NCBI RefSeq assembly: GCF_003989665.1
Contig: NZ_RZIJ01000023.1
Coordinates: 1 to 64,000 of the forward strand
Length of the DNA stretch: 64,000 bases
DNA from: Azospirillum doebereinerae
Lineage (GTDB): Bacteria; Pseudomonadota; Alphaproteobacteria; Azospirillales; Azospirillaceae
Direction of reading: 5' to 3'
Under the pieces are notes generated by a model. It was not told the DNA's origin, did no database searches, and was given only the letters and a program-made list of their open reading frames with translations. Position numbers and translations under genes: made by a program. This document shows, one piece after another, positions 8,502 through 20,009 of the stretch (position 1 is the stretch's first letter; every line of letters begins with the position of its first letter).

Positions 8502-8628
8502 ACCCCCACCTCATTCCTCCCCCGCTGGGCGGGGGAGGAGGTGGAACGCTTGTCGGCGTTCAGCGGCAGTTCCCTCCCCCGCCCAGCGGGGGAGGAAGGG
8601 TGGGGGCAACCATAGCTGCCCCCACCCA
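8502..8628. repeat. Composite palindromic element copy B
   Basis: Two GC-rich hairpins (cctcccccgctgggc type at about 8515-8540, cctcccccgcccagc type at about 8573-8596) are separated by cttgtcggcgttcagcgg. The outer arms cccccacc and ggtggggg also pair, so the whole unit can fold as one long imperfect stem. A further hairpin, gggtgggggca (8598-8608) with tgcccccaccc (8617-8627), follows. The same architecture recurs at 32830-32955 and, inside a gene, at 46046-46149. It lies between the convergent ends of ribF and the GGDEF-EAL gene. Confidence 0.8.
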
Positions 8629-8637
8629 CATAACCGC

Positions 8638-10893
8638 TCAAACCTTCGCCGCGCCGCAAGGAATGGCGCGGAGCGTCGGCGGGCTGGCCAGACGCTCCCG
8701 GTCAACCAGCCAGCGCTCGAAGGCCTCCGGGGCCATCGGCCGGGCGTAGCGGTAGCCCTGGCCGATGCCGCAGCCTTCCGCCGCCAGCATGCGGTGCTGG
8801 GCGTCGCGCTCCACCCCCTCGGCGACGATGGTCAGGCCCAGGCTCTCGCCGATCTGGATCATCGCCCGCACCAGCGGCCGGTTGGCGGCGTCGATGTCCA
8901 GCTCCTTGACGAAGCTCCGGTCGATCTTCAGCTCCCCCACCGGGAAGCGCTTGAGGTAGCTGAGGCTGGAATAGCCGGTGCCGAAATCGTCGATCGACAG
9001 CGTCACCCCCATGGCGTGCAGGGCGTCCAGCGCGTCGTGGACGCCGGCCTCCTCGGTCATCATCAGCCGCTCGGTGATCTCCAGCGTCAGCCGGCCGGGC
9101 GCCACGCCATGGGCGGCGAGCACGCCGCGCACGTGGTCGGGCAGATCGCCATGGGCGAAACGGACGGGCGAGACGTTGACCGCCACCCCCGGCACCGCCA
9201 GCCCGGCGGCGCGCCAGCGCGCCAGTTGGGCGACGGCGGTCTCCAGCACCCAGGCGTCGATGCGGTCGATCAGCCCGCATTCCTCGGCCAGCGGCACGAA
9301 CTCCATCGGCGAGACGGCGCCCCAGCGCGGGTGGGTCCAGCGGATCAGCGCCTCCACCCGGTGCAGCCCGCTCAACTCCGGCCGGGCCGGGTCGAGCCGG
9401 ACCTGCGGCTGGTAGTGCAGCGTGAACTCGCCGCGCCCCAGCGCCTCGCGCAGGGCGGCCTCCATCTCCAGCCGGCGGACGGCCTGCTCGTTCATGTCGC
9501 CGCGGTAGAAATGGCAGCGGTTGCGGCCGCCCTGCTTGGCCCGGTACATCGCCGAGTCGGCCCGCCGCATCAGCGTGTCGAAATCGGCCCCGTCGTCGGG
9601 GTGGACGGCGATGCCGATGCTGGCGGTCGGGATCAAGGTCAGATCGCCGATGGTGAAGGGCATCGACAGGTTGGCCAGCGCGTGCTCCGCCACTAGCGAG
9701 GCGTGCGCCGCGTCGCAGCCGGGCAGCAGCGCCACGAACTCGTCGCCGCCCAGCCGGGCCAGCGTGTCGCCGTCGGGGAACAGCGGCCGCAACCGCTCCG
9801 CCACCTCCACCAGCAGCCGGTCGCCCGCCCCGTGGCCGAGCGAATCGTTGAGCGCCTTGAAGCGGTCGACGTCGAGGAACATCAGCGTCACCGGCTGCCG
9901 GGTCCGCCCGGCCAGCGCCAGCGCGGCGGTGGCGCGGTCCTTCAGCAGGCTGCGGTTGGGCAGGCCGGTCAGGGTGTCGTAGAAGGCCAACCGGTTGATC
10001 TCGGCCCGCGCCCGGTCATGCTCGATGGCGAGCGCGCAGAGATGAACGCAGGCCCCCAGCATCCGCCGGTGGAAGGGCGTCGCCCCGCGCGGCTCGCGGT
10101 AATAGAGGGCGAAGGCGCCCAGCGGGCGGGCGTCGCGCCCCTGGATCACGTTGGACCAGCAGGCCGCGATCCCGTGCGCCAGGGCCACCTCGCGGCAATC
10201 GGCCCACAGCGGGTCGGTCGCGATGTCGGAGACCTCGACCGCGGCGCCGCGCCATATGGCCGTCCCGCAGGACCCGGCGGCGGGCCCGATCCCCTTGCCG
10301 TCGATGGCGGCGTTGAAGGCGGTGGGCAGCGTGGGGGCGGCGGCGACGCGCAGGCGCCGCTCATCGTCCACCACCACCACCGAGCAGGAGAGTTCGGGCG
10401 CGCAGGCTTCCACCTGACGGCACAGGAAATCGAGCACGAGGGCCAGCGACCGCCCGGCCGCCACCAACTCCAGCACGTCCTGCTGCAGGCGGGCGACCGC
10501 GTCGGCGCATTCCCGCTCGTCGAAGGTCTGCATCTGGCAGAGCAGCAACGGGCCGTCCGGCCCCGCCATCGGCTGCCAGCGCAGGCCGACCGGAATCGGA
10601 TCGGCCCCGCGCGGCGGGCGCAGCGTCCCGCCGCCCGGTGGCAACGCGCCGGAGGACACGCCGCTCCACAGCGCGGCCCAGTCCCGTCCGCCCAGGTCCA
10701 GCACCGACAGCAGCGGCTGCCCGATCAGCCCCTCGGCCGGACGGCCGGCCCAACGGGCGAAGCCGGGGTTGGCGCCGACGACGATCCCATTGGCGCCGAT
10801 CCAGCACAGCGCCGTGTCCCATTGGTCGATGGTCGCCCGCAGAAGGGGGGCGGATGGAAAGCCATCGACAAGCGTCCGACCGGCCGAATCCAT
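8638..10893 (-). CDS. PAS-GAF-GGDEF-EAL cyclic-di-GMP signalling protein
   Basis: About 751 residues, no signal peptide or membrane helices. Order: PAS-like domain (about 20-110), GAF domain (about 140-290), GGDEF domain with intact LGGDEF near residue 379, and EAL domain with VEALIRW near 514 plus the conserved DDFGTGYSSLSYL and E residues. Both catalytic motifs look intact, so it may make and break cyclic-di-GMP. The position of the allosteric RxxD site before GGDEF reads PDGD, so product inhibition there is probably lost. The GAF cysteines could be ligand-binding, but no specific ligand can be named. ATG 10893 follows GGAAGGGG; an upstream ATG at 10971 is less likely. Confidence 0.9.
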   Translation of the reverse strand: MDSAGRTLVDGFPSAPLLRATIDQWDTALCWIGANGIVVGANPGFARWAGRPAEGLIGQPLLSVLDLGGRDWAALWSGVSSGALPPGGGTLRPPRGADPIPVGLRWQPMAGPDGPLLLCQMQTFDERECADAVARLQQDVLELVAAGRSLALVLDFLCRQVEACAPELSCSVVVVDDERRLRVAAAPTLPTAFNAAIDGKGIGPAAGSCGTAIWRGAAVEVSDIATDPLWADCREVALAHGIAACWSNVIQGRDARPLGAFALYYREPRGATPFHRRMLGACVHLCALAIEHDRARAEINRLAFYDTLTGLPNRSLLKDRATAALALAGRTRQPVTLMFLDVDRFKALNDSLGHGAGDRLLVEVAERLRPLFPDGDTLARLGGDEFVALLPGCDAAHASLVAEHALANLSMPFTIGDLTLIPTASIGIAVHPDDGADFDTLMRRADSAMYRAKQGGRNRCHFYRGDMNEQAVRRLEMEAALREALGRGEFTLHYQPQVRLDPARPELSGLHRVEALIRWTHPRWGAVSPMEFVPLAEECGLIDRIDAWVLETAVAQLARWRAAGLAVPGVAVNVSPVRFAHGDLPDHVRGVLAAHGVAPGRLTLEITERLMMTEEAGVHDALDALHAMGVTLSIDDFGTGYSSLSYLKRFPVGELKIDRSFVKELDIDAANRPLVRAMIQIGESLGLTIVAEGVERDAQHRMLAAEGCGIGQGYRYARPMAPEAFERWLVDRERLASPPTLRAIPCGAAKV

Positions 10894-11061
10894 GCCCCAC
10901 CCCTTCCGGAATCGCCCCGGCGGCCCTTCCCCTCCGGCGATGCCCGGAGGATGGAAACACAACGCCGCCACGGCTTGATTGTTGGAGAAAAGCTAGCATG
11001 GATACGGTCTTGCCGGTCAAGCCCCACCGCAGGCGTTGAGGCGCGGGCGTCCGGACATAAA

Positions 11062-11099
11062 AAAAGGGGAGGGAGCCAGGATCGGCTCCCTCCCCTTTT
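11062..11099 (-). terminator. Intrinsic terminator of nrdJ
   Basis: A perfect 16-bp stem (11062-11077 with 11084-11099, loop aggatc) is followed on the minus strand by seven or more T residues. It starts 25 bases after the nrdJ stop codon. Confidence 0.9.
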
Positions 11100-11123
11100 C
11101 ATAGATTACCCGTCAGAGCCGGT

Positions 11124-14852
<3,729 letters not shown>

Positions 14853-14997
14853 GATGGCAATGCCCCCCGTTGAAGCTCAAAAATCGAAACCGGCGACGGC
14901 GCTCACGCTTTCGCGGGCCGCCAGCCGCCGGTTTCGCCGATGTTGGCGGCATCCTAGCCAGCGTGAGCGGCACCGGCAAGGGAGGGAAAGTGCTATT

Positions 14998-15013
14998 CCA
15001 CCAGATATAGTGT
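14998..15013. promoter_or_regulatory. Candidate NrdR box upstream of nrdJ
   Basis: On the minus strand the site reads acactatatctggtgg, matching the NrdR consensus (acaCwAnATATwGtgt) at about 13 of 16 positions. NrdR represses ribonucleotide reductase genes in most bacteria. NrdR boxes normally occur in pairs about 31 bp apart; a second clear copy was not found, which lowers confidence. Confidence 0.5.
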
Positions 15014-15225
15014 TTGACACCATTATCTCCCAGCACATCTAGCGTTCTGCTGGTTCAACAATGTCGGTGCCGGCCGGTTCCAGGCCCTTCGGGGAAATTT
15101 TTCGGCGTCTTCCGAAGGACCGTCATTAAAGCGCAAAGGATGGCGGGCCGCCAGCGTTTCCAGCCTCGGGAAATCAAGATTTTGTAGTGTCGGAGTCGCC
15201 ACACCCACCACCGATTCGTTTTCCG

Positions 15226-15292
15226 GCGACTCGGGAGCGGAAGCGGGGCCGGTCCCGAGTCGCGGCCCCCCGACTCGGAACGGACTCGGGAC
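15226..15292 (+). promoter_or_regulatory. Alternative hairpins in the leader of the PRC-barrel gene
   Basis: An 11-bp perfect stem (15226-15236 with 15253-15263) competes with a 9-bp perfect stem (15252-15260 with 15284-15292), because both use the same middle segment. A fourth gactcgg copy lies at 15271-15278. The structure ends 67 bases before the gene start. Alternative pairing suggests a leader switch, but a repeated operator motif is equally possible. Confidence 0.35.
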
Positions 15293-15359
15293 GGGGCGTC
15301 GAAACCTTTTCCCGGCCCAACGGTTGGAGTGAGGTACGGTAGTGGAGGGAGTTCCAACC

Positions 15360-15815
15360 ATGTACAAGATGTTGATCGTGCCGCTCTCCGCCCTGATGCT
15401 GGCGAGCGGCGCCGCCAGCGCCCAGAGCGGCCCTTCCGGTGGCGACGTCGCCTCCCCCGACCGCACGCGGGTCTACAGCGAAAGCCGTGGCTCCGGTGTC
15501 ACGAGCGCCCCGCCCAGCATCGACAGCCTGATGAATCGCGCGGTCATCGGATCGGACGGCGCGAAGATCGGCAAGGTCACCGACGTGATCCTCGGCCCCG
15601 ACGGGCAGGCCCAGTTGATCGTGATCCGCAGCGGCGGGTTCCTCGGGATCGGCGGCAAGGACATCGCCGCCGATTTGCGGTTGGCCGAGACCCACACCGG
15701 TTCCGACGCCATCAAACTGCGCGACGTGACCACCGCCAGCGTGCGCGACATGCCCGAATTCCGTTACGAGGACAGCATGACCTCGCTGAACCGCAGCCCG
15801 CGCACCGAAAAGTAA
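15360..15815 (+). CDS. Secreted PRC-barrel domain protein
   Basis: 151 residues. A signal peptide (MYKMLIVPLSALMLASGAASA) is followed by a linker and one PRC-barrel domain (about 55-135), seen in the block LMNRAVIGSDGAKIGKVTDV and the later GGFLGIGGKDIAADL. PRC-barrel proteins with this signal are common envelope proteins in alphaproteobacteria; the domain also occurs in RimM and photosynthetic reaction centre H subunits. Role unknown; stress-related envelope function is a guess. ATG 15360 follows GGAGGGAG. Confidence 0.85.
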   Translation: MYKMLIVPLSALMLASGAASAQSGPSGGDVASPDRTRVYSESRGSGVTSAPPSIDSLMNRAVIGSDGAKIGKVTDVILGPDGQAQLIVIRSGGFLGIGGKDIAADLRLAETHTGSDAIKLRDVTTASVRDMPEFRYEDSMTSLNRSPRTEK

Positions 15816-15848
15816 ACGGCGCCGTTGGACAGAAACGGTCCCCGGCCG

Positions 15849-16163
15849 CTACGCGCTGAGCCGGGTCCGCTCGCGGTCGAGGTCGTCCAGGATGGCGTCG
15901 GCGCAGGTGTCGAGTCGCTGGGCCAAGCGCTCCAGCTCATCATCGCCGGTGGCCCGTGCCTGACGCGCGGCGGCGGCGCTCAGGCTGGCGAATTGCTGCG
16001 CGATGGCGCGGTAATCGGGCGCTCGGCTGTCGGAGACTCCATAGGGCACGGCACCGGACGACGCGGCACGCCCGCGTTCGGTGCCCCCGCCGTTGCCCCT
16101 GCGTGTCCGGTCATCCTGATGGTCCAAGGCGAAGCCCCGTCGCTGCCAGCGTCGATGGGGCAT
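15849..16163 (-). CDS. Small hypothetical protein
   Basis: Up to 104 residues. The C-terminal 55 residues (DYRAIAQQFASLSAAAARQ ... LDDLDRERTRLSA) look like genuine amphipathic helices with alternating charge. The N-terminal third is Arg/Gly-rich and of poorer quality, so the true start may be the GTG at 16049. No ribosome-binding site clearly decides it. No family recognised; nothing in the neighbours suggests a role. Confidence 0.4.
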   Translation of the reverse strand: MPHRRWQRRGFALDHQDDRTRRGNGGGTERGRAASSGAVPYGVSDSRAPDYRAIAQQFASLSAAAARQARATGDDELERLAQRLDTCADAILDDLDRERTRLSA

Positions 16164-16276
16164 CCTGACACAGCGGGGGGCCGGTCTGAATCGCGCTTAG
16201 GGCCGAGCCTGAGTCATCTTTGGGCGCAAGCCGACAGCGCAATCTTCGCCAAACCGGATAGAGCGAATGTTGCGTG

Positions 16277-16693
16277 TCAATCGATCAGCTGATCGAGCGT
16301 GGAGCGGACCACCTGCACGATCTCCCCGCCATGCTGCGACAGGGGCATGTCGCGGGCGCCGACGATGATGCCCAGCTCGTGCTCGGTGGTGGGGGCGAAG
16401 CGGGCGATCTCCTGCACCAAATCGTCGGCCAGGACGGCGTCGCGCGTCAGACCGGACTGGGCGGCGGTGCGGTCGCGCCAGCCGTTCACGGCGGCGGCGA
16501 TGGCCGCCTCGATCTGCTGCGACTCCTCCTTGCGCTTGAGGTCGGTGAACAGCACCAGCACGCGCCAGCCGTCGACGGCGTAGGCGGTGTCGATCCGCTG
16601 GACCTCGACCGTGCGCAGAAAGGCGGACAGCTGCGCCTGCGCCTCGTCGGCGGCGCGGTCGGGAATCGTGAAGGTGCGGATTTCGGTGCTCAT
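16277..16693 (-). CDS. HRDC domain protein
   Basis: 138 residues. The N-terminal part (MSTEIRTFTIPDRAADEAQAQ, then FLRTVEVQRIDTAYAVDGWRVLVLFTD) matches a small alpha/beta unit that precedes HRDC in RT-associated and other small proteins. The C-terminal part (AVNGWRDRTAAQSGLTRDAVLADDLVQEIARFAPTT then ELGIIVGARDMPLSQHGGEIVQVV) is an HRDC domain, a helical nucleic-acid-binding module found in RecQ helicases and RNase D. There is no helicase or nuclease domain. ATG 16693 follows AAGGA. Probably nucleic-acid binding; the partner is unknown. Confidence 0.72.
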   Translation of the reverse strand: MSTEIRTFTIPDRAADEAQAQLSAFLRTVEVQRIDTAYAVDGWRVLVLFTDLKRKEESQQIEAAIAAAVNGWRDRTAAQSGLTRDAVLADDLVQEIARFAPTTEHELGIIVGARDMPLSQHGGEIVQVVRSTLDQLID

Positions 16694-16913
16694 GGAGCGT
16701 CCTTGAGTGAATGCCTCCCCCGGTGCGGACGAGCCTACACGACGACCGGGGCGCTCGGCAAACCGGGACCGCAAGACCGGCGTCTTTCGGCCCCTTGGGG
16801 ATAACCCCTATGTCCGTTTGGCGGAGCGCCGCCGCCGCGCGTTGTGGGACGGAGCCGGAGCGTTCGCGCGCCCCGGCTTCAACGACCCGCCGCGCCGGAC
16901 GGAGACCGCCGCC

Positions 16914-17846
16914 ATGCCGAACCCCCACCAGCCCGACCCGCCCTCTTTGGCCGCCGACCGCCAGGACAGGCAAGCGCCCGTGGAACCGCCGCGACTCCGG
17001 CGTGCCGGACGGCGCTGGCTGTTGCTCTGCGCCTTTCCCGCGCTGGTCGCCGGGTGTCTGCTGGCGGCGCTGTGGACCGGTTCGCGGCTGTATGAGCAGC
17101 CCTTCGTCTGGTACAACCTGAATCGGATCGACGCCGTGGCCAACCGGACCGCGCGGTCGCTCGACTCGGTAACCGTGGTGGCGTTCGGCGACACCGCGCT
17201 CCGCGACGCGACGCTCGACGAGCGCGACATGGCGGCGCTGGGGGCCAAGCGCGGCGTCGCGAACCTGCATTTCCTGCGCATCGTCCACCACCGCGCCGAG
17301 TTCGCCGATTTCGAGCCCCTGCTCGACCGAGTGCTGGCGATCAAGCCGGCGCTGGTGCTGATCGACCGCGACCTGCTGACAGCCGAGCGCGGCGTGGTGG
17401 AGGATCTGACCCGCTACCTCCGCGTCCTGGCTTCGCTGCCCGAGGGACGGGCCTATCTCCAGGACCAGGCGGCGCTGCAATACCAGCGGAACTGCGGGAC
17501 ACCGGCGTCCGACTCCCAAACGGCGATGGGCCGATCCTCCGACGCGGCGGAACGGGTGCGCGCCTTCATGACCCGCGCCTGGGCGGCCGGCATCCAGGTG
17601 GCGCTGGTCCAGGTCCGCAAGCCCTCGGAGCCGGCCGTGATCCCGGCGAGCGCCGGCGACCTGCCGCTGTGGCACGACGCCACGCTGGCGGGCGGATCCC
17701 CTTCCCCTTGTTCCGCCGAAGTCCAGGCGGCGGACGGGCGCACCGCCTTCTCCGCGTGGCTGGCCGGCGGGATCGCGAATGTCGTGACCGCTCCCCGGCC
17801 CGCCATCGCGAAAACGGTGCGGACGGAGGCGGCGTCGCTGCCCTGA
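16914..17846 (+). CDS. Membrane-anchored hypothetical protein, possibly SGNH-like
   Basis: 310 residues: a basic cytoplasmic N-terminus, one membrane helix (about 36-60, WLLLCAFPALVAGCLLAALW), then a soluble domain that should face the periplasm. The strand-turn VTVVAFGDTALRDATLD and the later ALVLIDRDLLTAERG resemble the first and middle blocks of SGNH-type esterases used in polysaccharide acetylation, but the nucleophile position reads Asp rather than Ser, so catalytic activity is doubtful. ATG 16914 follows GGAGA. No operon partner is evident. Called hypothetical; the SGNH relation is only a suggestion. Confidence 0.7.
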   Translation: MPNPHQPDPPSLAADRQDRQAPVEPPRLRRAGRRWLLLCAFPALVAGCLLAALWTGSRLYEQPFVWYNLNRIDAVANRTARSLDSVTVVAFGDTALRDATLDERDMAALGAKRGVANLHFLRIVHHRAEFADFEPLLDRVLAIKPALVLIDRDLLTAERGVVEDLTRYLRVLASLPEGRAYLQDQAALQYQRNCGTPASDSQTAMGRSSDAAERVRAFMTRAWAAGIQVALVQVRKPSEPAVIPASAGDLPLWHDATLAGGSPSPCSAEVQAADGRTAFSAWLAGGIANVVTAPRPAIAKTVRTEAASLP

Positions 17847-18096
17847 TCACTCGTTTGGATCGAATGCAGACAATGCCGAAAGATATTTAATAAAATACCA
17901 TGTATCTGCGCTCCACCGCACAACACCACGCATCATGCGCGAGACGGCCGCAAGTGAAGCGCTGAAAAAACGCGACCGTCATCAAAGTGAAACCTCTTTC
18001 GGCGTAGGATCGGGACGCGCGGCAGGCCGACGGCGTCGACGATCCGGTCGACGGCGCTTGCGCGCGCGACTTGGAAACAGCCACGCGGTGCCCCCG

Positions 18097-18402
18097 ATGG
18101 ACTTCACCGTACAAGACGCCCAGGACAGCACGGAAATCCGTCTGCACGGGCGCATGACCTTCTCCGACCACGACACGTTCCGCTCGGTCATCGCCGCCTT
18201 CGAGCGGCCGGCCGGCCACCGGATGGTCTTCGACCTGTCCGGCCTGGAGTTCGTCGATTCCTCGGGGCTGGGCATGTTCATCATCGCCCGCGACACCGCC
18301 CAGAAGAAGAGCCTGGACTTCGCCATGCGCGGCGCCCGCGACGACGTCCACCGGCTGATCACCGTCGCCAAGCTGCACAAGATGTTCACCATCGACGCCT
18401 GA
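18097..18402 (+). CDS. STAS-domain anti-sigma factor antagonist
   Basis: 101 residues forming one STAS domain of the SpoIIAA/RsbV type. The conserved block FDLSGLEFVDSSGLGMFII (about 47-65) contains the serine that an anti-sigma kinase phosphorylates and a PP2C phosphatase restores. The very next gene, eight bases on, encodes exactly such a phosphatase fused to a receiver domain, so the two form a partner-switching pair. An in-frame GTG at 18088 is better spaced from GGAAA and could be the real start. No anti-sigma kinase or sigma factor gene is adjacent. Confidence 0.88.
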   Translation: MDFTVQDAQDSTEIRLHGRMTFSDHDTFRSVIAAFERPAGHRMVFDLSGLEFVDSSGLGMFIIARDTAQKKSLDFAMRGARDDVHRLITVAKLHKMFTIDA

Positions 18403-18409
18403 GGCGGTC

Positions 18410-19621
18410 GTGGAAGAGGCGCGCCGGGACGCGCCGGCCTCGCTCTACGGCCTCGACCTCGGCATCCCGCTCGGCGACCGGCGCGTGCTGATCGCCGACG
18501 ACAGCCGCTACAACCGGCGCACCCTGTCCCGCTTCCTGCACTGGGCCGGGATCCGCCGGATCGACGTCGCCGCCAGCGGGCCGGAGCTTCTCGACACGAT
18601 CGAGAGCGTCCAGCCCGACCTGCTGCTGATCGACGAGACCCTGCCCCCCATCGGCGGCGTCGCCCTGTGCCGGGTCCTGCGCGGCGATCCGCGTTGGCGC
18701 GACCTGCCGATCCTGATGCAGAGCGCCCGGCAGACCGACCAGATCCGCACCCTGTGCTTCCAGGCCGGCGCCACCGACCTGCTGGCCAAGCCGGTCAACC
18801 CCGGCGAATGCGTCGCCCGCGTCCGCTACCACCTCGAACGCCGCTCGATGGTGCAGGAGTTGCGCGCCTTCCGCGACCGGGTGGAGCGCGACTTGCGTCA
18901 AGCGCGCGCCATGCAGTTGGCCCTGGTGCCCGACCCGGCGTGGCTGGAGACGATGGCGGCGCGCCACGCCCTGCGGGTCGAGTCGGTGTTCCAGACCTCC
19001 GACGAGATCGGCGGCGATGTCTGGACCGCCTTCGAGATCGACCGCTCCCGCTTGGGCGTCTTCGTCGCCGACCTGTCGGGCCACGGCATCGCCTCGGCGA
19101 TCAACGCCTTCCGCCTGCACACGCTGCTGACCCGCCTGCCGCGCGAGGACCGGGCCGAGCCCGCCCGGCTGCTCGGCCTGCTGAACCAGCGCCTCGCCGA
19201 CATCCTGACGGTCGGGCAGTTCGCCACCGCCTTCTGCGGGATCGTCGACCGCGACGCCGACACCCTGACCTACGCCGCCGCCGGGGCACCCAGCCCGTTG
19301 CTGGGCAGCCGGGGCGGCTTCCGCGTGCTCGACAGCTCCGGCCTGCCGCTGGGCGCCTTCGCCGGGGCGGTCTACGAGACCCGCTCCACCCCCCTGCTGC
19401 CCGGCGACACGCTGTTCCTCTGCTCCGACGGGTTGACCGAGGCGCGCGACGGCAGCGGCGCGATGCTGGGGGAGGAGGGGCTGGCCGATCTGGTCGAGCG
19501 CGCGGTCAGGGCCGCCCCCGAGCGCCCCTTTCCCTGGCTGATGGCCCGCTTCGCCGAGCGGTTCGGCACCGCCTTGGCCGACGATCTGACCGCCTTGTGG
19601 ATCGAACGCGACGCCGGTTGA
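18410..19621 (+). CDS. Response regulator with PP2C (RsbU/SpoIIE-type) phosphatase output
   Basis: 403 residues, GTG start. The N-terminal receiver domain (about 22-140) has the acidic pair in VLIADDSRYNRR, the phosphoacceptor Asp in LLLIDETLPP, Ser in LMQSAR and Lys in LAKPVN. A short coiled linker leads to a PP2C domain (about 190-400) with metal-binding aspartates in EIGGDVWTAFE, VADLSGHGIASA and FLCSDGLTEARD, plus LADDLTALWI at the end. A histidine kinase should control phosphatase action on the STAS protein encoded just upstream. Unlike Pseudomonas HsbR it has no C-terminal kinase domain, so the serine kinase must be elsewhere. Confidence 0.92.
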   Translation: MEEARRDAPASLYGLDLGIPLGDRRVLIADDSRYNRRTLSRFLHWAGIRRIDVAASGPELLDTIESVQPDLLLIDETLPPIGGVALCRVLRGDPRWRDLPILMQSARQTDQIRTLCFQAGATDLLAKPVNPGECVARVRYHLERRSMVQELRAFRDRVERDLRQARAMQLALVPDPAWLETMAARHALRVESVFQTSDEIGGDVWTAFEIDRSRLGVFVADLSGHGIASAINAFRLHTLLTRLPREDRAEPARLLGLLNQRLADILTVGQFATAFCGIVDRDADTLTYAAAGAPSPLLGSRGGFRVLDSSGLPLGAFAGAVYETRSTPLLPGDTLFLCSDGLTEARDGSGAMLGEEGLADLVERAVRAAPERPFPWLMARFAERFGTALADDLTALWIERDAG

Positions 19622-19705
19622 TGCGGCCGTTCATTCCGCCTTCCGATTTAACCACTTTTTGTTTATGGTTTCCCGGTCGGGCGTATCCCAACTGGAGACG
19701 GATGC

Positions 19706-19918
19706 ATGGCTTCCATCATGATCAAGAAGGCTGGCGAGGGTTTGGTCTCGCAGGCGCATCGCAACGCCGACGTCGGTCCGACCAGCGGCAGCTCGGTCGT
19801 CTACGAAATTCAGAACGTGCCGAGCGGCGTCAGCGTCGACGACGTCATCGCCAAGTTCAAGGGCTACAAGACGGCGGAGAAGGTCTACGAGATCGACTGG
19901 GCGGCGCTGTCGGCCTAA
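19706..19918 (+). CDS. Small conserved-looking hypothetical protein (70 residues)
   Basis: Residues 1-12 (MASIMIKKAGEG) are basic; the rest alternates predicted strand and helix: SSVVYEIQNVPSGVSVDDVIAKFKGYKTAEKVYEIDWAALSA. There is no signal peptide, cysteine or known motif. It has a good GGAGA ribosome-binding site 9 bases before ATG 19706, an AT-rich upstream stretch (19645-19675) suited to a promoter, and its own terminator, all signs of a real single-gene unit. Codon use matches neighbouring genes. Function unknown. Confidence 0.75.
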   Translation: MASIMIKKAGEGLVSQAHRNADVGPTSGSSVVYEIQNVPSGVSVDDVIAKFKGYKTAEKVYEIDWAALSA

Positions 19919-19937
19919 AGCGCCCACGGCGCGGGCG

Positions 19938-19987
19938 GGGCTGGATCGGGGAAGACTTCCGCGATCCAGCCCGCGCGATCTCCTTTT
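19938..19987 (+). terminator. Terminator after the 70-residue gene
   Basis: An 11-bp perfect stem (19938-19948 with 19962-19972, 13-base loop) is followed after about ten bases by CCTTTTTC. It lies between convergent genes and could serve both. Confidence 0.6.
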
Positions 19988-20009
19988 TCAGGAGAGGATC
20001 GGAAGAAAA

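Larger units (their letters stand above)
14853..15359. other. 507-base divergent intergenic region, nrdJ / PRC-barrel gene
   Basis: No gene is seen. It holds a candidate NrdR box (14998-15013), a GATAAT hexamer on the minus strand just upstream of that box, and a cluster of gactcgg / ccgagtc motifs at 15226-15292 that can form two mutually exclusive hairpins ahead of the PRC-barrel gene. Both genes are transcribed outward from here. Confidence 0.6.

Noticed and set aside
8638-10893. GGDEF half treated as degenerate because of the unusual I-site.
   Set aside because: GGDEF and EAL motifs themselves are intact; only the regulatory RxxD is altered, so the protein is annotated as potentially active in both functions.
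14853-15060. Cobalamin riboswitch before the B12-dependent reductase.
   Set aside because: I looked for the conserved B12-box and core sequences by eye and found none; only the NrdR-like site stands out.
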